This document shows positions 21,390 through 32,927 of a stretch of DNA of 64,000 bases, one piece after another. The stretch spans positions 248,001-312,000 of the forward strand of contig JAJIRX010000783.1 of NCBI GenBank assembly GCA_023853785.1, in the 5' to 3' direction. Both the position numbers and the translations under genes were made by a program. This stretch comes from Psilocybe azurescens. Lineage: Eukaryota; Basidiomycota; Agaricomycetes; Agaricales; Agrocybaceae. The first letter of the stretch is position 1. Each line of letters begins with the position of its first letter. Below the pieces are notes generated by a model. It was given only the letters and a program-made list of their open reading frames with translations, did not search any database and was not told the DNA's origin.

Positions 21390-23049
21390 ATGGTCAAGCT
21401 AACCTCCGCTGGCAAAGATGCCCTTGACAGTCTCTTCGTATGTTCCGAAGCATTTCAATGTCTGCTACCTCAACGTTCAACTTCAATGTATGTGTCACCA
21501 GGAAAAAGCATCCCAGGAGAAAAAGATACCTGGTTTCGTTTTTGGAGTCTCGAATTCGGATGAAGAGATCTACTTCAAAGGCACAGGATACAGGGTGGTT
21601 GACGATCCAAGCAGCGGTGAAGTAGTCCCAGACAGCGTCTTCTGGATATGCAGCCAAGCCAAATTAATTGTCCACGTAAGTACATGTACACCTAATTACT
21701 GCTACGTCTGAACTCCTCGTCAAATTCCAGCTTGCTGCTCTCCAACTTATAGAGCAAGGAAAGCTCAAGGAAGACACACCAGCGTTTGAATTTTTCCCTG
21801 AGCTGGCTAATCTTGTCATTTTGGACGATATTCTGTCACCCTCTTCTTCGTTCAGACCCGCAACAAAGCCAATTCTCGTGAAGCATTTACTTAACTTCTC
21901 AAGCGGATTATTTTATCCTCCATTCCTTGACTTAACTAGGAACATGCCTTCAGCGTATAGTCACACATACAAGGGAGAGAACTCTCACTCCAAGTTCTTC
22001 CAGCTCCTCAAGGTGCGGCAATTGACAGACTAATTTGATGACGAGCATCTTCATGGCAATTCAAACAGGGAGATTTCCCTGGTATTCCCATTAAATTTGA
22101 ACCTGGCGCAGACTGTGAGTCTCCCTACGACTAATCTTTACTTCATATCGATAGTTCAATGGACCAGTCGCAAACGGATATAGTTCTGATGTCCTCGGTT
22201 TTATCGTCGAAAGAGTCTCGGGAAGGGATTTGGAGCAGCATCTGTGCGTCTTTTAGACCGCACCAGCTTGACAGTATTAAATCTCAAACAATTCTTTGGC
22301 AGCCAAGAAACTATCTTTGCTCCATTGGGACTTAATGCCTCATTCTATCGTAGCCCAAAGATTATAGAAAGGGAGGTTACAATGACTTACCGTCGGGCAG
22401 ATGGCACACTCGAGCCTTGGAATGACCAAATAAAGCTTATCGAGCGAGATGCACACAAAGGTATATATCCTCTTGATCTCCAAAGAAAACCTTTAAAAGA
22501 CTCGGCCCTTCCCAGTTTCTCTCTTCATTGGTGGAGCAGGAATATATTCATCCTTGCGAAGCTACCTAACTCTCTTACGCCATATCCATCAAATCCATGG
22601 TTAGTCGCCTATTCATCCTGCTCTCTTTCCATTCCAATTTTTCTATACCTAGATGGGAAGATCACAAAAGGCATAATAAATCGAGGCACCGCACAGAAGC
22701 TCTTCGTACCAACACTAACCGAGGCAGGCGCAAAAACGTGGACCTCTCCGTTAGCGCCTTCCCCACGGGTAATCATTGGAGCGTAGCACTCGCCGTCTGC
22801 ACTGTCGATTGGCCTAAACGCCGGAAAAGGGGTACGATATTCTGTACGTCTTGTTCCAAAGTCCACTATTATCGTGTAACATTCTAATTTTGTCCAGGGC
22901 TTGGATGGGCAGGCTCATATTACTTTATTGACCCGGAAACAGGCATCTCAGTGGTGTTCGGGACACAGCTTGCACCAAGTGCGGATCCTGAGGTGATCAA
23001 ACTCTTTTGCGAGCTCGAAGAGGCGCTCTATGCCGGTTTGGAGGAATGA
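21390..23049 (+). CDS. Serine beta-lactamase/transesterase-fold protein
   Basis: Exons: 21390-21437, 21502-21675, 21731-22012, 22069-22114, 22155-22243, 22303-22460, 22516-22599, 22653-22843, 22898-23049, about 407 residues. The class C beta-lactamase/DD-peptidase fold (Pfam Beta-lactamase; LovD and EstB relatives) is shown by several segments. These are DPSSGEVVPDSVFWICSQAKLIVH with the nucleophile motif S-x-x-K (Ser67, Lys70), KPILVKHLLNFSSGL, ANGYSSDVLGFIVERVSG, FIGGAGIYSSLRSYLTLLRH and the C-terminal GWAGSYYFIDPETGISVVFGTQ. Fungal members are esterases or acyltransferases of unknown substrate. They are not antibiotic-resistance enzymes unless proven. There is no signal peptide. Two reading problems: the join 22114/22155 is one base out for the expected DFNGP, and the A run 22732-22736 needs one more base to pass from GAKTW to KNVDL and on to PTGNHWSVALAVCTVDWP. 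Confidence 0.8.
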
Positions 23050-23592
23050 ACTGTTGACATCGAATAACTCCAGGATAATCTGATATGTCCATTCGGTGCT
23101 GTGTACAATATATGATGGACAAGTTGGATTAAGGTATCCGTCAAAGAAAAAATTCCCAGATGTAACAATTGATTGTAAAATAAACAAGAGCTCTAAGCGA
23201 GGATTCTGCTTGGACGAGGAGTAATGTACACGACTGTAAAGCCTTTCAAGAACAATAGCTCATGAAGACAAAAGGCCGAGGCTACAGATACAAGCACAGT
23301 AGTCTACAGCAAATGAAAAGCCGCAATAGCGTCATCACGGATGACACTTCACGGGCAAGGGGAGATTTTATATGTTCAAGCGAACAAATGCAAATGGGTA
23401 TCGACGAAGGCGGTGAAATGAAAGTGGGTCGTGGTCGTGGTAAATCGGCTGAGATCTTGAAGAAGAAAGCCTTTTGTCGTTCACGGATAAAACTTTAAAT
23501 AAAACATACGAATAAGTGAGATAATTAATTAAAAGACGCCCCAAATCGAGCATCGATGCCAATGCAATTTGAAGGCGGATAATGGGAGTTGC
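23050..23592. other. Tail-to-tail intergenic region
   Basis: About 540 bases between the stops of the beta-lactamase-like gene (plus) and the glycosidase (minus). No frame with support; probably two 3' untranslated regions. Confidence 0.4.
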
Positions 23593-24954
23593 TTAGTTGC
23601 TTCCGGAGTGGACAAGTTGGCGGCGTATGCCAGCGTGCAGGCTCCGTTTTGGGGCGTCGCGTTTTGTAATGAAGGCGTCCGGCTGTTTTGATTCGTCGCC
23701 CGATGTGGTCGCAATACATCTGCCTGCCTTGACGCAGTCCCTCCATCCAGCATACATCATGACAACAAATGCTTGCCCTTCGGGGCTACCCTTAGTGAAT
23801 GGATTGGTATCCTTCCACCACAAAGGGTTTACAGCGGGAGTCGCAATGCCAGTGTTGGTAATGTGGGGATTACCGTTTGCGTCATTGCCAGCGATAGCGG
23901 CGCGGAGTTTATCCGCCCAAGTGATATATCTTTGGGTGAAGATCGTGGACTGAAGGACGGCCATTCGATAGACGGCAGCTGCGAGCAGGCTGCTTCCTGA
24001 GATTTCACCGAAGCCTAACCCGTCTCCACTGACATCGCCCACGTAGTTTCGGATAAGTCCACCATCCTGGGGCGCCGTAATAGCGGCGTCGACGATTTCC
24101 CTTGACATATGCGGTGAGTTGGGTAATAGCCTGTTGGCGCCAAGCTTCGTTGGTGATACCCTTCGCCTTAATGACAGTGGCGAGTACTCGAGTCATTCCC
24201 GCAGCAGCCCAAGCATTTCCAGTAGCCCAATATCCTGTATCCTGACTTTCAGGGCCAATGATGTGCATCCAAGACCCATTGGGGCCAGTGGTCGCGTTGG
24301 GTTGTAGAACTTGACGGTAAAGGGTACATTGACGGACTGCTTCTTGGAGGAGGGCGTTATCGCCTTTGTCTGCGGCGTAGTACGCGATGAATGGTGGTAC
24401 CATGTACATGGAATCAGCCCTGTTTAGACGTAGATTGAGCAAACTGATGGAGAGTGAACCAGTGTCAATACATACCAGAGCTCAGCAACGCCGAAACGAT
24501 GTGAGATTGCTCCGTTATAGAATCGCGGGACATCGGCTAGGAGTCCAGTGATAGTTTGGTTGGCTGCCCATGCGAATGTGGAGTTCACTTTGCCAATCAT
24601 GACCGCGCTCACTCCCAAGCTAGCGGGATCGCCAGCTGCACCATCGCCTTTGTACAGCGCGCTATATCCCGTGCCAAAGACGACCTTTTTGGAGGCATAG
24701 TCGAGGGCTACCACTTCGCTGATGTTGAGGGTATGAACTGGGAAAGGCGCCGCGCCGAACACCGACAGATGAGGGTTGTATAGCTCTAGGAGTGCTTCAG
24801 CAGCTGTACCATACTCCCATGAATGTGTAGGCAAAGCTTGGGCCTGAGCTGCAACCTGCTTGATGTCGAATCCAGGGGATAAGGGGAAGGCGTTGTACTC
24901 AGAGATCGATGCAGAGATAAGGCCGATAGCCGGGATGATATCAATGTTGACCAT
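23593..24954 (-). CDS. Six-hairpin glycosidase (GH88/GH105-like)
   Basis: Two exons: 24954-24476 and 24419-23593, about 434 residues. The fold is recognised from PTHSWEYGTAAEALLELYNP, the block RADSMYMVPPFIAYYA (with the conserved Asp of unsaturated uronyl hydrolases), and QDTGYWATGNAWAAAGMTRVL. The last matches the W-x-x-G-N-x-W-A-A-x-G-x-x-R motif of GH88/GH105 enzymes. Such enzymes remove unsaturated sugars left by pectin or glycosaminoglycan lyases, so a role in plant cell-wall use is likely. The N-terminus (MVNIDIIPAIGLISASIS) is weakly hydrophobic. A signal peptide is expected for secretion but is not convincing, so the true start may lie in an upstream exon. One frame break: at 24099-24101 (three C on the plus strand) one base too many turns YVKEIVDAAITAP into a false end. 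Confidence 0.75.
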
Positions 24955-27900
24955 GTTCCCAGTAAGTAGAGAACGGGTGAGAGTAAAGAGTGTGGCGTCT
25001 AAAAGTCGGGACGAGTACAAGTGGTTAAGGCGAGGAGAAGGAAGAGAGAGACAAGCAAGCTCAGGGAGTAACGAAGAGGGTAAGGAAGAGCCGCTATGGG
25101 GACAACTGGGCAACGAATCCAAGAGGAATTGGACCAAGGATATCAGAACCCCTCGAACATGCAAGGCACATGCGTTTTGTGGCTTGCCAAATAAATGTCA
25201 GATTTTTGAACAAACAGGGACTCAATAGATCAGCAGTAGACGATGTTTTCGCAAATTTGGCGGGCTTCCCATTTTTTCCTGCACAGTAGGAGACTGTATA
25301 GCTAGACGTAGAGTATTCATATTTTTCTGTTAATCAATTTCCAAGAGCTTAGATAGGGTCTTGGTTAGGCTTCGGGTTTTCTGGGCAGTGAACGACAAAG
25401 ACAAACCGTGAAACGCGCGTGCGTCGTGCCCTGGGTGATGGATTACGTTATAATGATTATGTACTCTCTTTACAGCTCCACTTCAAAAGATTCTCACTCA
25501 GACCACAGCTTCGCCTTCTGGCAGCTCATCTGATATCTGTGGCTCATCTTAGTTATTTTCTTTTCTTTACTTGAAAGTGCGATCCTCCTCTCAGGTGTAT
25601 TGGTAGACTCCTTCATGACAACTTGGATGCCAACGTAATTTGTATGCATGATCGGGCCTCCGGGGTTGAACAACAGAAGCTCAGGTTAATCCAGAATTCA
25701 GTATGGCTAAAGCTGTCTTTACAAGACCGTAGACAGCAGCTTGCTCTCAGAACGTTGCTAAGAAATGGATAATGCACTTCTCTTGAGCCGGTTATCCGTG
25801 ATTATATCGCCCCAAATATCCTCCGTACACGTCGTGTCATCACAACAACGTGATAACAATTTCCTCTCAAGTATCTATGGTACCGATATCTAGCAAGCAA
25901 CCACCCATTGCAGCATCTTGAAGTGAGCAGCCTTCACCATAGCCATACTAATGCTTGAGCTGCCATCAAACATAACAATTAACCTCTTATAACGGACCAT
26001 GACCTCCGGTGGCCCATAACCAGATAAATTAGGACAATCAAGAATACCACCAAGCCAGTTTGAATAGTTGAAAATTCGCTGTTCACCTTCTTCGAATCGT
26101 ACGTTTCTGAGCATGAGCCGCGGCTGTGACGTACTTGCACAGTTCTCGTGGTATTTATCTTCATGTGCACTGTGTTGACATCAGTAAATTATGGAAAATC
26201 CTATGAAGCATTATGAACCCCAAAAATGCATTGTAGAGGGTCATCTGCATTATGAACTAGTCATCATATTATAGGCTGACTCATGATGCATTATATTGTA
26301 AGAAGTTGCTAGGTTTTAAAAATATTCCAGATGTAATTTCATGAGTTTGTCATATTGATGCTGGATTATTATGAGTTATTAATAGAATATTTCAAAAACA
26401 ATATTGCGAGTTCATAATAGTCATGCAGGGACAATGCTGAACGTGGGCCCACCTGACTTGAATCCAACCCCTGACACTCAAGAACCCTTAAATCCCATAA
26501 ACCCCCAGAGCCCAAGAACCCTCAGTTTCAATAAGTCCCCCAGAGCCCAAGAACCATCAATTTCAATAAGTACCCCAGAGCCCAAGAACCCTCAGTTTCA
26601 ATAAGTCCCCTGATCTCACTGCCCTCAGAAGTAAACTGCCATTTTGGAATGATCAGCAACGGCACACACCACCAAAACCCATGCAAGCCCATTTCATTTA
26701 CATTCAGTGTGAACACTACAGGGACATCAACTGAATATTGCATTTTGTTCAGTCGACAGGGTGAGCACATGACCCCGTGAGCTGACAACTTCCATAATTG
26801 ACCAATGTCATGTGCACTCCGGGACACCATCCAAAATAGGTAACTTTTTGGTAAAATGCATTTTATGTATAATTGCAGAGGGTCAATCGTATTATAATAT
26901 AATTTTTGGTGAACCTGGTAGCCACTGCACAATCTAGTTACATTGTCCTTGCCATATTATAATGTGCTTATCATGTTATATTTACTTTACATTACAAAAA
27001 GAATATTACATGTCACATATATATGGTTATGAGCTGATGTCTGTGTGTTATAATGTTGTGACAGGCTTGTGAACGTCATAATGCTAAATAGGATTTCTCC
27101 TGTTTTCCTGATGGAATTAAATTAAAGAATCCCCAGTGTTCGAAACGCCGAGGTAACTATTGTTCATGGAATCTTTAGTTTCATGCCAGTACAGATGGAC
27201 CACCGGACACCCGGCTTTCTGCTGGTCCCCACGGAAGTGCATGCGGAGTTCCCAATGGTAGTGTATGCAGTGTAAGATCCAATCCGTGAATTCTCCATTC
27301 TAAATGAATGGTATAACACTGCCCAGAGAGCTGAGAGTCGTCGAAGGCTTCTAACTCCACGAGACCAGAGAGGACGTACGAGAGACCTAAGTAACTTGTA
27401 GAAAGCTAGCTTTCAGAGGTGTCGGCCAAGGGAATCAAGCCGACGTTGACGGGGGTCATGATTTCTATCCGTGAGCATATAACGGCCATCTTAATGAAAA
27501 ATGAACAGAGACTCTTGGAGTGTTCGAATAGGCCAAGAGATACAAAGAGATGGTTGCGCGGTTTGAGCGGGTGTGGGTCTAAATCCTATTTTCCTGGTCC
27601 CCTTTGGACCCATAAGATAGTCCAGAAGCCAGATATAAACGAATCCTCCACAGTTATGATCCGTATGGTGTTATCCAAGCATACAGACAAAAGTCAAACC
27701 AACTGTCAATGCCTCGGCAGAACTTCTTCTCTGTAAAAAAGAAACTATCCTGCTTTATTACAGCATTGATGTGCTCCACGTTCGGTGATAGAGAGGGAAA
27801 GAGAAAGAGAAGCAATCCGATAGGCTCCGAAGGTGCAAGGCCGAGCGGCCACCCGTGTCTGCCAAAAATTGCCAAGACGTCCTAATATAGCTCATCCCAT

Positions 27901-28078
27901 CCACAAAAGGGCCAGCAACTTTTACAACTCGGCCCCTTTCCCCTGTACACCCAAGGCCTTCTAGGGTCCTTCGTCGTCGCTTCTAGGCATTCTTTGGATC
28001 GTTCAAGAAAACTAGGACCTATCTAGTGAAGATGTCAGACACAAAGGTCGCGCCTCCCCGCCAGCACACACTACACCA
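24955..28078. other. AT-rich gene-poor region, 3.1 kb
   Basis: Contains the promoter of the glycosidase, then a long AT-rich stretch. Between 26160 and 27080 the words CATTATGA, TTATGAG and ATTATAATA recur many times in diverged form. A 35-bp tandem repeat lies at 26506-26610. No frame has domain content. The longest (minus, 26528-26932) reads through the repeat and shows no known motif. The region looks like decayed mobile or simple-repeat DNA, but I find no terminal repeats or transposase. Confidence 0.45.
26506..26610. repeat. 35-bp tandem repeat, three copies
   Basis: Copies begin with CAGAGCCCAAGAACC at 26506, 26541 and 26576, a constant 35-bp period. The first and third are nearly identical and the second differs at a few sites. 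Confidence 0.85.
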
Positions 28079-29108
28079 ATGCGACATTCGGCTGCCTCGA
28101 CTGTCGCTAGCTCCAACCTCAAGGGAGATGTGGAACAAGCAGGCTCTCAAAACACATTGACTCTATGGGAATACCTCATGGCAGATGTCGATCCAGCGCA
28201 GACGACGGGACCCTTAGCTGCATACTGCTTTATGACCGGGTACATGTGCGTTGACTTTGTTTCAGTCTGCTTGATCGGTTTTAAACTCATCGACGCAAAG
28301 CGACGTTGTATCTTTCTCTGCGATTTTTGTGTGGTGTGGTTTCCAGACTGGTAATTTTGCACAGGTAAGCTCATAAATTGATACCAGACACTTTGTGTTT
28401 TGTAGGTCTAATCATCCTCTGGCCACAGTTGGCTCTCGCTCTCGGTCGCCTGTTCGAGGGTGCCCCAGGATTCCGAGACACCACCTTCCATAGAGCCGAT
28501 CAACAAGCACTCTGCTCTCTTATCTCTTTCAATCTCGGTGCATTCGTTGGACGGATCGGAGACCGCGTTGGAGCCCACAAACGGATATGGCTTATCGCAG
28601 GAACATTCATCCAGGCCTTGTTGACCATGGCCAGCGCCATCGCCTTCTGGAAATCCGCATCATCTTCCATTGCCGATCAAAGAGATGACCCAGCATGGAC
28701 CAATGCGCTCTCGTTCGTCGGCCTGGCATTCATGAGTGCGAGTTTAGGTGTGCAGGGAATTCTAGGGAAACGCCTGAACACGCAATTCGGGACCACTAGT
28801 GCGTCATGACTCCTCTTTTTTTCTTGCGCTGACTGTGACCTGTTCTTCTCTGTTGATTAGTCGTGCTAACGACGGTCTGGGTTGAGCTTATGTCCGATCC
28901 GCGACTATTCAAGTTCCGTCAGCGCGTCATGTCGCGCGACCACAGGCTCATCGCCGCCGTGGCGTTATTCCTCGGCGCCTTTGTCGGCCGTGCCATTCTC
29001 GCACAACTGGGAACAGCTGCGACGATGGGCATTGGTGTTGGCTTCAGGATGTTCATCACCTTGTCCTGGATCTTCGTCCCGAGTAAAGCCGCCTCCTCCC
29101 GTCGATGA
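28079..29108 (+). CDS. DUF1275 (YoaK-type) membrane protein
   Basis: Four exons: 28079-28245, 28301-28364, 28429-28798, 28861-29108, 282 residues, all in frame. The family signature is FMTGYIDVVSFSAIFVWCGFQTGNFAQ followed by LALALGRLFEG, then hydrophobic segments (ALCSLISFNLGAFVGRIGDRVGAH, IWLIAGTFIQALLTMASAIAFW, ALSFVGLAFMSASLGVQGILG, LIAAVALFLGAFVGRAIL, MGIGVGFRMFITLSWIFVP). DUF1275 proteins are about six-helix membrane proteins of unknown function found in bacteria and fungi. An ATG at 28032 is out of frame with this start by one base (MSDTKVAPP...). Either it is an upstream frame overlapping the start, or a missing base hides a longer N-terminus. Confidence 0.8.
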
Positions 29109-29690
29109 TGTTACTTCGGGTCTACCCCACTTCTAAGCCCACGTCTCGATATACCAGCTCTCATCTGCACCGTAGACAACCCGTTCTTCTCCGCCTACAC
29201 TTCTCTTCCCGCACTTTCTTAGACAACTATAACCGATCTCACCCGACACATACCTGCATTTTTTAGATTTCTTTGTTACCCACTTTCCAAACTTGTCGGA
29301 AAGGTCACCACACTCCTTCACCTGTCATTGGTCAACCATCATTTATCAGGTGTCGGCCACAATATTCTGTATCGTATACTGTATACCACTCATGCTTCAC
29401 AACGACAATAATATCAGTTTCAAAGCTTCACTCCGATTTCCCGACAGCAGTCGCTATTTCGGTGAAACGGAACGGGTTGCTTCCGTTTCTCCGTCTGACG
29501 TCATGATAGTGGTTATTTTTAGCTTAGGTCAGCTTGCACTGAAGCTGGGTATTGGGATATCTGCGGATCCAATGCAGGACCCGCCAACATATTCAATGAA
29601 CATATACAGTTCACTTAGTGTTACAGAGCAAGATCACATCTCAACTGCCCATTCTCGACACCTCCAGCGCGTTTAATTGTGCATTTACCG
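29109..29690. other. Tail-to-tail intergenic region
   Basis: About 580 bases between the DUF1275 gene (plus) and the phosphoesterase (minus). Short frames at 29293-29676 show no support. Confidence 0.4.
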
Positions 29691-31530
29691 TCATCTCCCA
29701 TAGTTATTATCTAGCGTTATTCTCGCTCTCGTGTCGCCTTCCTGCAGCCTGATCCACGTCTCCACCCCAGCCTTGGGATCAGGAGTGTGGAATACAAGAT
29801 TACGGACACCGTGTCCCCAGTCGGCACTGCTGTATCCGCCGTATCTAAGCAAAGGCGCCGTCAGTTGCCAAGTCAAAGATAACAGTAGAGAAGGGGAACC
29901 CTACCCAGAGTGTTTGTCAAAGCAGAAGATTACATCTTTCGTGGGTTCGCGAGCACACCATTCGTTTCCGTGATCTTTTGGAAAAGTGGTCAATTGTATT
30001 AGAAATGCTTGAAATATTTCATCGCACCATGACCAGAGATGACGGCGTGCAAATTCTTGACGTTTGTATTAAGCGAGTTCCAGAAGGGTATATCCTCCCC
30101 TTGTGCGCTTGAGTCTTGAACGGATCCGTCTCCTAGTAGATCGTCTATAAATTCACGAATGCTGTTAGTATCCTGGAGTGATTGAAACACTAATGGAAAA
30201 ACCATTTAACCCCGGGTTTTTGTCAGAATCCAAGTTGGTTTGCAGAACTTCGATAGCATGTCTGGGTGAAGACATTGAATTGAATAACATTCCAGTGATT
30301 GATGATGTTAAGAGAACGTACGGTGGAATATGAACAAATGCCAGGGCTCCTCGCAGTTCAGCTGGACCCCATGCCTTTTCCATGGCGAGGGACTCTGATT
30401 GTATCCATTCCGCGACCGATTCGTCGACCCAGTCGGGGAGTGCGACGGAGTCAGGGTTTGGAGAGAATCCACCTAACCTTTTGATGTTAGAAAAATTGGA
30501 GGTTTTTGGTACAGCAGAGCACCGACCTCGGGAGTCAAAGAACCAGAGGATAAGTATGGGTGTACGATCTGTACAAAGAAATTTATGGTTCAGTTTGACG
30601 ACTTTGAGCCGGTTTCAGGGCACCTTTATGTCTCGATAAATCTGAGGAACTCCGGTCAGTTGAAATTCGCGATGAGGAAGGAATAGGACCTACTGGGACC
30701 CAGTAATTTCCCGGACCTTCCGTACCGCCAACTCCTTTAGGCGCCATGCGCGTATAGCTCAAAGGAGCAACCTTTAGTTCGCGTTGGATCTCCTCTTCGT
30801 GCGTTATGTTTGCCTGATTGTCGTGGTTCTGGTAATATTCGTATTAGAAGTGCATATTGTCTCTCGATGATCTACTTACGCCATGTGTGGACGAAAAGGG
30901 TATTTTTGCGGCATTCAGAGGACCCATAATCTCGTCAATGAGGGAGGTAGAGTTTTCCCGGAAGGTGTCTTTGGTGAATAAATATGATATCCCTCGGAGT
31001 AGAAAATCTAGGAAAGTGCTCACTTTCTCCCGTTATTAAATCTCCATTGAGGACACTATCGGCGAATACTAAATTATCAATCCTTCTTGAACCAATGAGA
31101 TAGTTCCCTACACATAATCCGGCGCTTCATCTGCCAGAACGGTGTTCATTAAGGCGAGACTGTTGACGTCTTGCTCGGGGCCCCAGTCATCCCATGGGTT
31201 CTCTCCAAAGTGAAGATCGGAGAAAACAGTGATTTTGAAAGTGCCGTCATTCTTGAACGATAAACGCGGTTTTCCGGGATATGGGTTCAGAGAGTCCTGT
31301 ATTAAGGAGGATCGGCTTTGCGTCTCTAATTTACGTACCAGTCCGTTAGTACCATTCAGACATTCTTGCTGCGTCTCAGATATGGACTTACGAAAGGAGG
31401 GGATGGCGATTGCTTGCGCGTACAAGACGAAGAGCAACAACACTGGCAGACCGACGAAGACCCACATCCTTCTGCGAGGGGAGTTGAACACGGGCTCACG
31501 GGTCAAAAGTAAGGGTTTGTAAAGGGCCAT
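29691..31530 (-). CDS. Dcr2-type calcineurin-like metallophosphoesterase
   Basis: Multi-exon gene starting with ATG at 31530 (MALYKPLLLTREPVFN). A single membrane segment follows (MWVFVGLPVLLLFVLYAQAIA), giving a type II membrane topology. The metal-binding motifs of calcineurin-like phosphoesterases appear in order: ITVFSDLHFGE (D-x-H), NGDLITGE (G-D), STHGNHDN (G-N-H-D) and VISGHDHGNEWC (G-H-x-H). Partner segments are ILWFFDSRGGFSPNP, DWVDESVAEWIQ and GYGGYSSADWGHGVRNLVF. This is the layout of yeast Dcr2/Phm8-neighbouring phosphatases (Dcr2 dephosphorylates Sic1 and Ire1). Exon edges seen: 31530-31112, 31068-31024, then about seven more to the stop at 29691. The join following IYRDIK near 30625 is one base out for the expected DRTPILILWFF, so a frame error or unusual splice is likely there. 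Confidence 0.8.
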
Positions 31531-32927
31531 TGAATAGTATCCAAGCTTCGCATTAAATATGGTGGCCTGTGTAGAAGCTTGATCGTGAAACAGTTGCAAA
31601 CGAAATCATATATCGATCTTCTGGAACAAGCTTGTCAGTGGTCGCATGGATGGAGGAGTTACGAGTTCTTCTTGAACTTCCTCACGCAGCTCGGGCTTCA
31701 GAACGTTTCTGGTGTTCAACATGGTCTTTGCGCACGTGTGTTTTTCTCGGAAGCGGAGATGCCGATTGACGGCCCGACGAACTACGGTTCCTACCCTACC
31801 AAATAGGGAGCGGAATTTGCTGGATTGTGACTGCAACGTCGGGCATCTTACTCCACTTTCACTTCCTTCCACTAACAAATACGATTCAATAATCAAGGCC
31901 CAAAAGTCTCTATTAACCACCTTCAATAACTCGTCGACCTCATGGGCCGAGAACACCGTACCTGTCATTCAAATGTCAGTAGTCTTAGCATTTAGTATCG
32001 CCAATACTCCTTGGTCCATGGAAAAGGCGGTTTACGATGATTTTAACGAGATATATCTCTATCTTCTTGGTCATGAAAGATCTTATTCATCGTTAAATGG
32101 GTTGCTTTGTATCTCTGACTAACCTTTGAGCTCAAGTAGCCTCCGGTGCATACTGAAAGGAGATACGGTACGAGCAGTTTAGATCTTTCATTGAAAAGTT
32201 ATCTAATAAACGAGATCCAAGAGACAACCAAGAGTGACCAAGAGATAACGCTTGCATCTCCGCTATACATATGGACAGCAAAAAGTCACGCATTTCGAAG
32301 GAACCAACAGGCTATCCAATGCTGCCGATGCCAGAATTGTCGGCACCGAGGACAGATAGCACCGAACACGAGTTCACAACCATATCCACGACGCATGGGC
32401 CGTCTGGGAAGTTCAAATTCCATACACCCTTCCTTTTTGATCACGCAACACACTTGTGAATAACCTTAATGTCCCTTATCTCATGTTTCTTCGTCGAATT
32501 CCTGACCCTTCGGCGGATAGCGTTGTTCATCCATAGATCAAGCCACAATCTGGCGTTCTCGGATGCCTGTTGCGCATAAGTGCTATTTTGGGTTGATTGG
32601 ATGGAGTTTGTCCTTCGTATCAGGAGATAACTCTACAGCTGATAGCGGCCGTACAGATGGACCCTTGCGACGAGATACTCGAGGCACGCTAGTCTCGATG
32701 CCATCTCAGTTCATAAATTGCCCGTTTGCGACACCCCCCGCCAAGTCGGTAGAAGCTGCGATTGAGTACAGATGCCGAGACACGGGTCCGTTTAAATGCC
32801 CTCTTTCGCGGCTCGCGGTTTGCTTCCCCCTCATCTTTTCTTGATCTGTCATACACATTCTTGTCGTGCTCTCTGGGGAGGTCCCGTCATAGTAGGCTCC
32901 CCTGGCAAGGGAGGCTGTATCTTTGCC
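31531..32927. other. Divergent intergenic region, 1.4 kb
   Basis: Between the phosphoesterase (minus) and the DUF6533 gene (plus). Frames at 31606-31968 (minus) and 31712-32122 (plus) overlap each other and have no recognisable content. Probably promoters. Confidence 0.4.

Noticed and set aside
21390..23049. Reading the beta-lactamase-fold gene as an antibiotic-resistance gene
   Set aside because: The intron-rich fungal family with an S-x-x-K motif and LovD/EstB-like C-terminus is of the esterase/transesterase type; nothing points to drug hydrolysis.
23593..25164. Extended N-terminus of the glycosidase reaching 25164
   Set aside because: The upstream part has no ATG at its head and a composition unlike a signal peptide. 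The ATG at 24954 is the first usable start, though an extra exon remains possible.
26506..26610. Regular 35-bp repeats considered as a CRISPR-like array
   Set aside because: The units are directly adjacent with no unique spacers, and the genome is eukaryotic.
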